NCBI RefSeq assembly: GCF_002980625.1
Contig: NZ_PVLR01000030.1
Span: 1 to 64,000 of the forward strand
Length of the DNA stretch: 64,000 bases
From: Malikia spinosa
Lineage (GTDB): Bacteria; Pseudomonadota; Gammaproteobacteria; Burkholderiales; Burkholderiaceae_C
Direction of reading: 5' to 3'
The position numbers and the translations under genes were made by a program. The notes under the pieces were generated by a model. The model saw only the letters and a list, made by a program, of their open reading frames with translations, was not told the DNA's origin and did no database searches. Position 1 is the stretch's first letter. Every line of letters starts with the position of its first letter. Positions 36,715-45,267 of this stretch are shown piece after piece.

Positions 36715-38202
36715 ATGGCCTTTCTGATTGACAACTCAGCCGTCAAGTCCTCCGCCAAGCGGCTCGAGGTCATTGGCAACAACGTCGCCAACGTCAACAC
36801 CGTGGGTTTCAAGGGCTCGGATTTCGAGGATGCGCTGGCATCCGCGTTGAATACCGAGACCGGCATCAGGTCCACGGGCGGACGCCAGAGCTTCTCGCAA
36901 GGCGACATCAGCGCCACCAACAACCCGCTCGACATCGCGATCAGCGGTGCCGGCTTCTTCCGCGTCGAAAGCGGCGACCGGGTGGCCTACACCCGTGGCG
37001 GCCAGTTCAACCTCAACAAGGAAGGCGAGATCGTCAACTCGATGGGCGACAAGCTGACCGGCTTCCTGGCCGATCCGGCCAGCGGTCTGATCAAGACCGG
37101 CAAGCCCGTGCCGCTGACGATCAGCCAGGCCAACGATGCGCCCAAGCCGACCGCCAAGGCCACGCTCGAGCTGATGCTCGACACCCGCTCCGAAGTGGTG
37201 TCCGCAGCCGCTTCCGCCTCGACCGCCGACAAGGCCGCGATCGCGAAGGCGGGTGCCTCGCAGGCGATTGCCGTGGCGGCGCAGGCGGCTTCTGACACTG
37301 CGGCCGCCAAGGCGGCAGCCCTCGCGCTCGACCCGAACGCCACGGCGGCCGACAAGACCGCAGCCGACGCCGAAGCAGCTACTGCCGCCACCGACGCTGC
37401 TGCTGCCGCCGCGGCAGCGGCGGTCGATGCGCCGGCCGGTGAAGCGGCCCTCAAGACGGTGTCTGACGACGCCTACGCCGCGTTCAAGCCGACCGATCCG
37501 ACCACCTATACCCATTCCACCACCACCACGGTCTATACCGCGCAGGGCAAGGAAGTCGGGGTCCAGACCTTCTACGTCAAGCTCGCCGACAATACCTGGG
37601 ATGTCTATGCCTGGCAGGGCGGAGCTGACAAGCCCGCCAAGCTCGGCGGCCTGACCTTCGATTCCAAGGGTCAGGTCCAGGCCTCGACGGTCTATGACAG
37701 CGCCACCGGCACCAGCACTGCTGCGACCACCAAGGGCGAATTCGGCATCACGGTCGACAATACCAAGATGGCGCTCGATCTCGGCAGCGCGACCCAGTAC
37801 GGCTCCAAGTTCACCGTGCGCGTGAGCCAGGACGGCCGCGGCGTCGGACAGTTGCTCAACTACAGCGTGGCCGAGGACGGCATCATCACCGCGCGCTACA
37901 ACAACGGCAACAGCAAGGTGCTCGGCCAGGTGGTGCTGACCAATTTCCGCAGCATCAACGGCCTGCATGCTGTGGGCAACAACCAGTGGCTCGAGACCTC
38001 GGCTTCCGGCTCGGCCGAGATCAACCAGCCCGGCGTCGGCGTGCTGGGCTCGCTGAAGTCGTCCTCGACCGAATCGGCCAACATCGACCTTACGCTCGAG
38101 ATGATCAAGATGATCTCGGCCCAGCGCAGCTTCCAGGCTGCGGCCGAAATGATGCGCCGCCAGGATGAGACCATGCAGACCGTGGTCAACATCGGTCGCT
38201 GA
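36715..38202 (+). CDS. flgE: Flagellar hook protein FlgE with Ala-rich insertion
   Basis: The 495-aa protein is longer than the usual 400-420 aa. It has the axial N-terminus RLEVIGNNVANVNTVGFKG, the hook segment NPLDIAISGAGFFRV, the D2-like part QGKEVGVQTFYVKLADNTWDVYAW, and the C-terminal LEMIKMISAQRSFQAAAEM helix. The extra length is an Ala-rich low-complexity segment at about residues 163-256, between LMLDTRSEVV and KPTDPTTYTH. FlgE polymerises into the universal-joint hook. It lies between flgD and flgF. Confidence 0.95.
   Translation: MAFLIDNSAVKSSAKRLEVIGNNVANVNTVGFKGSDFEDALASALNTETGIRSTGGRQSFSQGDISATNNPLDIAISGAGFFRVESGDRVAYTRGGQFNLNKEGEIVNSMGDKLTGFLADPASGLIKTGKPVPLTISQANDAPKPTAKATLELMLDTRSEVVSAAASASTADKAAIAKAGASQAIAVAAQAASDTAAAKAAALALDPNATAADKTAADAEAATAATDAAAAAAAAAVDAPAGEAALKTVSDDAYAAFKPTDPTTYTHSTTTTVYTAQGKEVGVQTFYVKLADNTWDVYAWQGGADKPAKLGGLTFDSKGQVQASTVYDSATGTSTAATTKGEFGITVDNTKMALDLGSATQYGSKFTVRVSQDGRGVGQLLNYSVAEDGIITARYNNGNSKVLGQVVLTNFRSINGLHAVGNNQWLETSASGSAEINQPGVGVLGSLKSSSTESANIDLTLEMIKMISAQRSFQAAAEMMRRQDETMQTVVNIGR
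37201..37482 (+). other. Alanine-rich low-complexity insertion in flgE
   Basis: About half of the 94 encoded residues are alanine, mixed with Asp, Thr, Lys and Ser, with runs such as [17 protein letters not shown]. The composition predicts a long helix or coiled coil. The codons vary (GCC, GCG, GCA, GCT), so it is not a simple DNA microsatellite. Confidence 0.8.
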
Positions 38203-38228
38203 GCGCATTGAACCTTTTGGACTAAGCC

Positions 38229-38969
38229 ATGGACCGTCTGATCTACACCGCCATGACCGGCGCCAAGCAGGTCGCCGAGCAGCAGACCACGGTGGCGCAC
38301 AACCTCGCCAACGTCGGGACGGGTGGTTTTCGTGCCCAGATCGACGCCTTTCGCGCCATGCCGGTGCCGGGCGGTGAAAAACCCACCCGCGCCCAGGTGC
38401 AAAGCAGCACCGTGGCGGCCGACTTCACGCCAGGAGCGATCCAGCAGACCGGTCGCGTGCTCGATCTGGCGCTGCCAGGCGCGGGCTGGTTGTCGGTGCT
38501 GGGCACCGATGGCCGCGAAGCCTATACCCGCAGCGGCTCGCTCAAGCTCGGTCCCGACGGTGCGCTGTTGACTCAGTCCGGCCTGCCGGTGCTGGGCGAG
38601 GGCGGGCCCTTGAACCTGCCGGCCGATGTCGAACTCCTGATCGGCCGCGATGGCACGATCTCGGCGCTGCAGCCGGGCGTGAGCCCGGCGGTGGCGGAGC
38701 AGATCGGCCGCCTCAAGCTCGTCAACCCACCGCAGGCCGGTCTGGCACGCGGCGATGACGGACTGTTCCGGCTGCGCAGTGGCGCCGACGCCGAGGCCGA
38801 TCCCGCCGTCATGATCGAGTCGGGCGCGCTCGAGGGCAGCAACGTCAGCGTGGTCGACGCGATGGTGCGCATGATCGACCTGGGGCGCCAGTTCGACACC
38901 CAGATGAGCCTGCTCAAGCATGCCGATGGCAATGCCAGCAAGGCCGACCAGGTGCTGAGCCTGAATTGA
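38229..38969 (+). CDS. flgF: Flagellar proximal rod protein FlgF
   Basis: The 246-aa protein starts MDRLIYTAMTGAKQVAEQQ with the axial AHNLANVGTGGFRAQ motif at about 24-38, the GREAYTRSGSLKLGPDG segment common to FlgF and FlgG, and the C-terminal VDAMVRMIDLGRQFDTQM helix. It forms the rod between FlgC and FlgG. It is placed normally between flgE and flgG. Confidence 0.95.
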   Translation: MDRLIYTAMTGAKQVAEQQTTVAHNLANVGTGGFRAQIDAFRAMPVPGGEKPTRAQVQSSTVAADFTPGAIQQTGRVLDLALPGAGWLSVLGTDGREAYTRSGSLKLGPDGALLTQSGLPVLGEGGPLNLPADVELLIGRDGTISALQPGVSPAVAEQIGRLKLVNPPQAGLARGDDGLFRLRSGADAEADPAVMIESGALEGSNVSVVDAMVRMIDLGRQFDTQMSLLKHADGNASKADQVLSLN

Positions 38970-39007
38970 CCGCCCGCGATCTCCTCACCAAATAAAAGGA
39001 ACAAGTC

Positions 39008-39790
39008 ATGCTTCGCTCACTCTGGGTGGCCAAGACGGGTCTGGAAGCGCAACAAGCGCAGATGGACGTCATCACCAACAACATCGCCAACGTCAACACC
39101 AACGGTTTCAAGCGTTCGCGCGCGGTGTTCGAGGACCTGCTGTACCAGACCGTGCGTCAACCTGGCGCGCCATCCTCGCAGCAGACCCAGTTTCCCACCG
39201 GCCTGCAGTTCGGCACCGGCGTCAAGCCGGTCGCGACCGAGCGGCTGCACACCCAGGGCAACCTGATGCAGACTGGCAACAGCAAGGACATCGCGATCGA
39301 TGGCAAGGGCTTCTTCCAGGTCCAGATGCCCGACGGCACGGTCGGCTATACCCGTGACGGCTCCTTCCACGTGGACAACCAGGGCCAGCTCGTGACTTCC
39401 AGCGGCTACCTGCTGCTGCCCCAGATCACCGTGCCGGCCGACGCCCAGGTCCTGACGGTGTCGCGCAGCGGCCAGGTCAGCGTGACGGTGCAGGGCAATG
39501 CCGCGGCACAGGAGCTCGGCACGCTGCAGCTGGCTTCCTTCATCAACCCGGCCGGTCTCGAGGCCAGGGGCGAGAACCTGTATTACGAGACTGGTGCTTC
39601 GGGCGCGCCGATCGTCAACGACCCCGGCACCAACGGCCTGGGCCAGCTGTCGCAGGGTTTTGTCGAGGCGGCCAACGTCAACGTGGTCGAGGAGATGGTC
39701 AACATGGTGCAGGCCCAGCGCGCCTATGAACTCAACAGCAAGGCCGTCACCGCGTCCGACCAGATGCTGCAGAAAATTGCCCAGCTTTGA
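39008..39790 (+). CDS. flgG: Flagellar distal rod protein FlgG
   Basis: The 260-aa protein, the family length, starts [20 protein letters not shown] with [25 protein letters not shown], the [18 protein letters not shown] segment, and the C-terminal [21 protein letters not shown] helix. It makes the distal rod that passes through the P and L rings encoded just downstream. It is 7 bp upstream of flgH. Confidence 0.97.
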   Translation: MLRSLWVAKTGLEAQQAQMDVITNNIANVNTNGFKRSRAVFEDLLYQTVRQPGAPSSQQTQFPTGLQFGTGVKPVATERLHTQGNLMQTGNSKDIAIDGKGFFQVQMPDGTVGYTRDGSFHVDNQGQLVTSSGYLLLPQITVPADAQVLTVSRSGQVSVTVQGNAAAQELGTLQLASFINPAGLEARGENLYYETGASGAPIVNDPGTNGLGQLSQGFVEAANVNVVEEMVNMVQAQRAYELNSKAVTASDQMLQKIAQL

Positions 39791-39797
39791 TCCGGTG

Positions 39798-40466
39798 ATG
39801 TCCATGTTCAAGCCTTTGACCGCTCTCCTCTGCCTGGCTCTGGCCGGCTGCAGCGCGGTGCAGCCCAGCTCCATCGTGCCCAACCCGACCAGTGCGCGCG
39901 CCCAGCCGGCCGCGTTGACCAGTCCCAGCCCGGGTGCAATCTTCCAGGCCCAGGCCTATCGCCCGCTGTTCGAGGATCGGCGCGCCCGCGCGGTCGGCGA
40001 TGTGCTGACCATCGTCATCAACGAAAAGGCCCAGGCCGACAAGCGCGCCTCGGCTTCGGCCACCAATTCCGCCAGCGTCAACAGCCAGGCCGGCAAGCTG
40101 TCGCTGTTGCCGGCCACCGTGTCGGACTGGCTGGGCCTGCAGGCCGGCGGCAGCAATACCTCCAGCAACAAGGAGGCGGGTGCGGCCGGTTCGAACTTCC
40201 TCGGCACCCTGGCTGTCAGCGTGATCGAGGTGCTGCCCAACGGCAACCTGCTCGTCGGCGGAGAAAAGCAGATCGGCCTCGACAAGGGGTCCGAGTTCAT
40301 CCGCTTCTCCGGCGTCGTGGCGCCGGCTTCGATCAGCGCCGGCAACACGGTCCCGTCGACCCAGGTCGCCGATGCGCGGCTGGAGTACCGGACCAATAGC
40401 CAGATCGACAAGTCCCAGCTCGCCAGCATGCTCAACCGCCTGTTCTACAGCATCCTGCCGCTTTGA
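39798..40466 (+). CDS. flgH: Flagellar L-ring lipoprotein FlgH
   Basis: The 222-aa protein has a lipoprotein signal with lipobox LAGC (C18) and the FlgH body LFEDRRARAVGDVLTIVINEKAQADK and GNLLVGGEKQI. It forms the L ring in the outer membrane. ATG 39798 (MSMFKP) is used; ATG 39804 is also possible and leaves the lipobox intact. Its stop codon overlaps the flgI start. Confidence 0.95.
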   Translation: MSMFKPLTALLCLALAGCSAVQPSSIVPNPTSARAQPAALTSPSPGAIFQAQAYRPLFEDRRARAVGDVLTIVINEKAQADKRASASATNSASVNSQAGKLSLLPATVSDWLGLQAGGSNTSSNKEAGAAGSNFLGTLAVSVIEVLPNGNLLVGGEKQIGLDKGSEFIRFSGVVAPASISAGNTVPSTQVADARLEYRTNSQIDKSQLASMLNRLFYSILPL

Positions 40467-41581
40467 TGTCACTGCCTACCTTGTTCTCGCTGCCCGGTCT
40501 GCGCCGCGGCCTGTTCGTCCTGTGCCTGCTGCTGGCAGGCCCGGCCCAGGCCGAGCGCATCAAGGACCTCGCGACCCTGCAGGGCGTGCGCTACAACCCG
40601 CTGCTGGGCTATGGCCTGGTCGTCGGCCTCGACGGCACTGGCGACCAGTCGCCGTTCACGGTCCAGGCGGTGGTCAACATGCTGCAGCAGATGGGGATGA
40701 CCCTGCCGCCGGGCGTCAACTTGCAGGCCAAGAACGTCGCCGGCGTGATGGTCACCACCAGCCTGCCGGCCTTCGTCCAGACTGGCCAGTCGCTCGATGT
40801 GACCGTTTCCTCGATGGGCAGCGCCAAGAGCCTGCGCGGCGGCACCTTGCTGATGACGCCGCTCAAGGGCGCCGATGGCCAGGTCTATGCCCTGGCGCAG
40901 GGCAATGTGCTGGTCAGCGGTGCCGGTGCCGCGGCGGCTGGCGCCAAGGCGCAGGTCAATCACCTCAACGTCGGACGCATCAGCGGCGGCGCCACCGTCG
41001 AGCGCAGCGTGCCGACCGAACTGGGGCAGGGCGACACCGTGACGCTGGAACTCAAGGACAGCGACTTCGGCGCCGCCAGTAGGGTGGTCGAGGCGCTGAA
41101 CCGGCGTTTCGGTCCGGCCACCGCCACGGCGCAGAACGGGCGCGTGATTCAGGTGCAGGCGCCGCAGCAGCAGGACCAGCGCGTGGCCTTCCTGGGCGCG
41201 CTCGAGGCGCTCGAGGTCACGCCGACCCAGCAAGCGCCCAAGGTGGTGCTCAATGGTCGCACCGGTTCGATCGTGATGAACCAGGCCGTCACGCTCGAGG
41301 CCTGCGCGGTGGCGCACGGCAACCTCTCGATCGTGATCGGCAGCAGCGCCGAGGTCAGCCAGCCCGCTCCGCTGTCGCAGGGCCAGACGGTGGTGACAAC
41401 CCGCACCAATATCGAGATCAAGCAGGAGCCCGGCCAGCTCATGCTGCTGCCGCGCGCCGTCCTGCTGGCCGATGTGGTCAAGGCCCTCAACGCGATCGGT
41501 GCCACGCCGCAGGACCTGTTGGCCATCCTGCAGGCGATGAAGGCCGCCGGCGCCTTGCGGGCCGAACTTGAAGTGATCTGA
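40466..41581 (+). CDS. flgI: Flagellar P-ring protein FlgI
   Basis: The 371-aa protein has a signal peptide (cleavage after the AQA near residue 29) and the FlgI body beginning ERIKDLATLQGVRYNPLLGYGLVVGL and ending AGALRAELEVI. It polymerises around the rod in the peptidoglycan layer with help from FlgA. The ATG shares its A with the flgH TGA; a TTG one codon upstream is ignored. It precedes flgJ by 8 bp. Confidence 0.96.
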   Translation: MSLPTLFSLPGLRRGLFVLCLLLAGPAQAERIKDLATLQGVRYNPLLGYGLVVGLDGTGDQSPFTVQAVVNMLQQMGMTLPPGVNLQAKNVAGVMVTTSLPAFVQTGQSLDVTVSSMGSAKSLRGGTLLMTPLKGADGQVYALAQGNVLVSGAGAAAAGAKAQVNHLNVGRISGGATVERSVPTELGQGDTVTLELKDSDFGAASRVVEALNRRFGPATATAQNGRVIQVQAPQQQDQRVAFLGALEALEVTPTQQAPKVVLNGRTGSIVMNQAVTLEACAVAHGNLSIVIGSSAEVSQPAPLSQGQTVVTTRTNIEIKQEPGQLMLLPRAVLLADVVKALNAIGATPQDLLAILQAMKAAGALRAELEVI

Positions 41582-41589
41582 GTCCCATC

Positions 41590-42552
41590 ATGAGCCTGAA
41601 GCCACTGAACGATCCCAACAGCCTGGCGCTTGACGTGCAGGGCTTGAACTCGCTGCGCCAGTCCGCCAAGCAGAACTCGCCGGAGGCGCTCAAGGCTTCG
41701 GCCCAGCAGTTCGAGGGCCTGTTCATCAACATGATGCTCAAGAGCATGCGCCAGGCCACGGCGGCTGCGGGCCAGGAGCAGAGCCAGGACAGTCAGCTCT
41801 ACACCTCGATGCTGGACCAGCAGCTGAGCCAGACCATGGCACAGCGCGGCATCGGCCTGGCCGACATGATGTTGCGCCAGATGCAGCGCCAGCCGGGCGC
41901 GCTGTCCGGCGCCAATGCCGCTGGCGCCAATCCTGCTGGCGGCGCTGCCGCCGTGCCAGGCCAGCAGCCCGGCGTCGGCAGTCCGAGCGCCAGTACCGGT
42001 ACAACTGTCGATGCCAATGCCTCGGCGGTCGGCGCTGCGGCCGCCGCCAAGCGTCCGCTCCGGTCGGCCAGTGCGCCGGCTTCCGGCGTGGTCGCGCGGG
42101 TGCAGAGTTTTCTCCAGGGCGTGGGCCAGCATGCCGAGCAGGCCTCGCAGCGCACCGGCCTGCCGTCCTCTTTCATTGTCGGTCAGGCCGCACTCGAAAG
42201 CGGTTGGGGCCGGCGCCAGATCAAGATGTCAGACGGCTCGACCAGCCACAACCTGTTCGGCATCAAGGCCGGCCCCAGTTGGAAGGGCAAGGTGGCCGAG
42301 GTCGTCACGACCGAGTATGTCGGTGGCGTCGCACAGCGCAAGGTGGCGAAATTCCGTGCCTACGATTCCTACGCCGAGGCCTTCAACGACTACGCCTCGA
42401 TGCTGCTCAAGAATCCCCGCTACCAGTCGGTGCTGGCCTCGGGGCAGACCGTGGCCGGCTTTGCCCAGGGCATGCAGAAGGCCGGTTACGCCACCGATCC
42501 GGCCTATGCCGACAAGCTGGCCCGGGTGATCCGGCGCACGATGTCGACCTGA
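41590..42552 (+). CDS. flgJ: Bifunctional rod-cap / peptidoglycan hydrolase FlgJ
   Basis: The 320-aa protein has an N-terminal rod-binding domain (QQFEGLFINMMLKSMRQATA), a Gly/Ala/Ser-rich linker at about 103-165 and a C-terminal glucosaminidase domain with the catalytic Glu203 in GQAALESGWGRRQI. It caps the growing rod and opens the peptidoglycan layer. This two-domain form is typical of beta- and gammaproteobacteria. A sigma-28 promoter for flgK begins 14 bp after its end. Confidence 0.95.
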   Translation: MSLKPLNDPNSLALDVQGLNSLRQSAKQNSPEALKASAQQFEGLFINMMLKSMRQATAAAGQEQSQDSQLYTSMLDQQLSQTMAQRGIGLADMMLRQMQRQPGALSGANAAGANPAGGAAAVPGQQPGVGSPSASTGTTVDANASAVGAAAAAKRPLRSASAPASGVVARVQSFLQGVGQHAEQASQRTGLPSSFIVGQAALESGWGRRQIKMSDGSTSHNLFGIKAGPSWKGKVAEVVTTEYVGGVAQRKVAKFRAYDSYAEAFNDYASMLLKNPRYQSVLASGQTVAGFAQGMQKAGYATDPAYADKLARVIRRTMST

Positions 42553-42566
42553 TTGCCGCTGGCGGC

Positions 42567-42593
42567 TCATGTTTGGCCGTTTCCTGCCGTTAC
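42567..42593 (+). promoter_or_regulatory. Sigma-28 promoter of flgK-flgL
   Basis: The -35 element TCATGTTT (6 of 8 to TAAAGTTT) and the -10 element GCCGTTAC (6 of 8 to GCCGATAA) are separated by exactly 11 bp. The predicted start is near 42600, about 23 nt before the flgK ATG. This separates the late junction genes from the early flgB-J operon. Confidence 0.65.
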
Positions 42594-42622
42594 AGCAGTA
42601 GGGCGTCCCTGAAAGCATCATC

Positions 42623-44272
42623 ATGGCCAATATCTTCTCCATCGGACAAAGCGCGCTGACTGTGGCGCAGGCAGGCGTCAACACGGCCGCTCACAACATC
42701 GCGAATGCCGCCACGCCCGGCTACAACCGCCAGACCGTGGTCCAGGTGGCGGGCCAGGCTGGTGCCCAGGCCGCGGCCACTGTGGGCATGGGCGCGCAGG
42801 TGGCTGAGGTCAAGCGCAACTACAGCAGCTTTCTCGGCACTCAGCTGTTGTCGACCCAGTCGCAACAGAGCCAGCTCGAAGTCCAGTACGGCCAGATCCA
42901 GCAGATCGACAACATGATGGCCGACAGTTCGGTCGGCGTGGCGCCGGCGCTGCAGGACTTCTTCAATACCCTGCAGAATGTCTCGACCGCACCGGCCGAT
43001 GCCACGCTGCGCCAGAGCGTGCTGTTCAGTGCCGAGTCGGTGACGACGCGCTTCAAGGACATGAGCAACCAGCTCGACGAGATCGGCCAGGGCGTCAACA
43101 GCCAGATCGAATCGAGCGTGCAGGATCTCAACTCCGCCGCGCAGCATCTGGTAGGCCTGAACCAGGCGATTGTCAATGCCAAGGGCATGCCTGGCAGCCA
43201 ATCCAATGACCTGCTCGATCAGCGCGACCAGGTGCTGCGCGACCTCAGCAAGGTGGTCAAGATTTCCGTCAATGAGCAAGACGACCAGGTCAACGTTTTC
43301 ATTGGCAATGGCCAGCCCCTGGTGACGGGCTCCACGGCTCATCAGTTCAAGACCCAGCCGTCGAAAACCGACAGTGGCCGCCTCGAGGTGGTGCAGGATT
43401 TCGGCAACCAGGCTGGGGCTCCCCTGTCGAGTCAGCAGCCGGTGGGCGGGGCGCTCGGCGGCCTGCTCGCCTTTCGTGACCAGACGCTGGCGCCAGCGCA
43501 GAACGCGCTGGGCCTGGTGGCGATCGGGCTGGCCAGCGGCATCAATGCCCAGCAGGTCAAGGGCTATGACCAGACCGGCGTCGCCGGCAAGCCGCTGTTC
43601 GATCTGCCCCCCGTCGGTGTCGCCGCGTCCAGCAGCAACCAGGGCGTGGCCAGCCTGGGGGCCGAGCTCGGCGATATCTCCAAGCTGACGGCCAGCGACT
43701 TCACTTTCCGCCTTGCGGGCGACCAGTATCAGCTGCTGCGCAGCCCGGACCAGCAGATCGTTGCGAGCTCGGCCAATGCCGATGAGGTGTTGGCGGCCAG
43801 CGCCGAGCAGGGCTTCACGCTTGAGCTCAGCGGCGAACTCAAGGCCGGTGACAGCTTCCTGATCCGGCCCACGGCCCACGCGGCCCGCGGCATCGGTGTG
43901 GCGCTGCAGGATGGGCGCGACCTCGCCCTGGCCTCGGCCGAGACGGCAGCGGCCGGCGATAGCGGCAACCTGCGCCAGATGATCGGGCAGCAAAACGCCA
44001 AGACGCTCAACGGCGGCACCAGCAGCATCCAGTCGGCCTATGGTCAGATGGTCGGGCGCATCGGCAGCCAGACGCGCGAGTTGCAGCTCACCAGCCAGTC
44101 GGCCAGCCAGATCAATGCCCAGACTGAAACCGCCCTGCAGAACGCCTCGGGCGTCAACCTCGACGAGGAGGCCACTGACCTGATGCGCTATCAGCAGGCC
44201 TATCAGGCCGCAGGCAAGGTCATGCAGATGGCCCAGCAATTGTTCAGCACCGTACTTGACATGGGCCGCTGA
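42623..44272 (+). CDS. flgK: Hook-filament junction protein FlgK (HAP1)
   Basis: The 549-aa protein has the axial N-terminus LTVAQAGVNTAAHNIANAATPGYNRQ and the C-terminal GVNLDEEATDLMRYQQAYQAAGKVMQMAQQLF helix, the HAP1 hallmark, split here by residues 515-545. It joins the hook to the filament adaptor FlgL and is escorted by FlgN. It sits behind its own sigma-28 promoter and 20 bp before flgL. Confidence 0.96.
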   Translation: MANIFSIGQSALTVAQAGVNTAAHNIANAATPGYNRQTVVQVAGQAGAQAAATVGMGAQVAEVKRNYSSFLGTQLLSTQSQQSQLEVQYGQIQQIDNMMADSSVGVAPALQDFFNTLQNVSTAPADATLRQSVLFSAESVTTRFKDMSNQLDEIGQGVNSQIESSVQDLNSAAQHLVGLNQAIVNAKGMPGSQSNDLLDQRDQVLRDLSKVVKISVNEQDDQVNVFIGNGQPLVTGSTAHQFKTQPSKTDSGRLEVVQDFGNQAGAPLSSQQPVGGALGGLLAFRDQTLAPAQNALGLVAIGLASGINAQQVKGYDQTGVAGKPLFDLPPVGVAASSSNQGVASLGAELGDISKLTASDFTFRLAGDQYQLLRSPDQQIVASSANADEVLAASAEQGFTLELSGELKAGDSFLIRPTAHAARGIGVALQDGRDLALASAETAAAGDSGNLRQMIGQQNAKTLNGGTSSIQSAYGQMVGRIGSQTRELQLTSQSASQINAQTETALQNASGVNLDEEATDLMRYQQAYQAAGKVMQMAQQLFSTVLDMGR

Positions 44273-44292
44273 GCCCGGAAGGAACACCCGCG

Positions 44293-45207
44293 ATGCGTAT
44301 CAGCACCCAGAACTTCTACAGCGGCAGTGGCGCCCGCCTGTCCGACCTGCAAGCCAAGGTCGGCCAGACGATGCAGCAGATTGCCTCGGGCAGCAAGCTG
44401 CTGACGCCGTCACAGGACCCCGCTGCCGCCGTGCGCGCGCTCGACGTCACGCAGTCGATGGCGGTGCGCGAGCAGTTCGGCAAGAACCGCGAGAGCCTGC
44501 GCAGCAACATGGGCCTGGCCGACATCACGCTGACCAGCATGCAGGACAATCTGGCGGGCATCAACGAGCAGGTCATTCTGGCCAACAACAGCACGCGCAC
44601 CAGCGAGGACCTGGCCAGCATCGCGATTGTGCTCAAGGGCCAGCAGGAGCAGATGCTCGGTCTGGCCAACAGCACCGACAGCAGCGGCAACTACCTGTTC
44701 GCCGGCCAGAAATCAACGACCCAGCCTTTCCAGAGTGATGCCAGCGGTGTCAGCTATCTCGGTGATGACCAGCCGCAACTGGTGCAGGTCGAGACCGGGC
44801 GCGAGATGGCGATCCGCGAGGGGGGCCGATCGCTGTTTCCCAAGGACAGCAATGACAAGGACCTGTTCGCGCTGCTGGGCCAGACCATTGCCCAGTTGGA
44901 GGATGGCAGCCTGAGCCCGGCGCAGCGTGCGGATTCGCTCAAGACACTGAGCCAGTCGATCGAGTCGACCCAGGTCGCGCTCAGTAGTCGCCAGACCGCC
45001 ATCGGTGTTCATCTGGGCGAACTCGACCGGCTCGACGACCTCAGCGGCGCGCGCTTGCTGCAGAACACCCAGGAGCTGAACGCCCTGCAGGACCTCGACT
45101 ACAACAAGACCCTGTCCGACCTGTCGCGCCAGCAGCTCTCGCTGCAGGCGGCGCAGAAATCCTTCCAGATGGTCAGCAGCCTGAGCCTGTTCAATTACCT
45201 AGGCTGA
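44293..45207 (+). CDS. flgL: Hook-filament junction protein FlgL (HAP3)
   Basis: The 304-aa flagellin-like protein starts MRISTQNFYSGSGARLSDLQ, has the conserved IASGSKLLTPSQDPAAAVRAL segment at about residues 31-51, GNYLFAGQKS in the middle, and the C-terminal AAQKSFQMVSSLSLFNYL. It forms the last layer before flagellin. It ends the flg series; the following 60 bp have only a weak ATCCTA-C-TAGGAT hairpin and no T-run. Confidence 0.95.
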   Translation: MRISTQNFYSGSGARLSDLQAKVGQTMQQIASGSKLLTPSQDPAAAVRALDVTQSMAVREQFGKNRESLRSNMGLADITLTSMQDNLAGINEQVILANNSTRTSEDLASIAIVLKGQQEQMLGLANSTDSSGNYLFAGQKSTTQPFQSDASGVSYLGDDQPQLVQVETGREMAIREGGRSLFPKDSNDKDLFALLGQTIAQLEDGSLSPAQRADSLKTLSQSIESTQVALSSRQTAIGVHLGELDRLDDLSGARLLQNTQELNALQDLDYNKTLSDLSRQQLSLQAAQKSFQMVSSLSLFNYLG

Positions 45208-45267
45208 TATTGGTTATCCTATCCTACTAGGATGTCATGATCTTCTGTTGCAACCCGATACCCCTCA

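Noticed and set aside
37201-37482. The Ala-rich part of flgE as a repeat array or mobile element
   Set aside because: The DNA shows no regular unit and codon use is mixed; flanking hook sequence continues in frame, so it is a protein low-complexity segment.
45246-45261. A CCCGATAC sequence before the second chemoreceptor as a sigma-28 -10 element
   Set aside because: The -35 part matches only 4 of 8 and the start site would fall on the ATG; too weak to annotate.
45208-45267. ATCCTA-C-TAGGAT hairpin after flgL as a terminator
   Set aside because: The stem is short, not GC-rich and not followed by a T-run.
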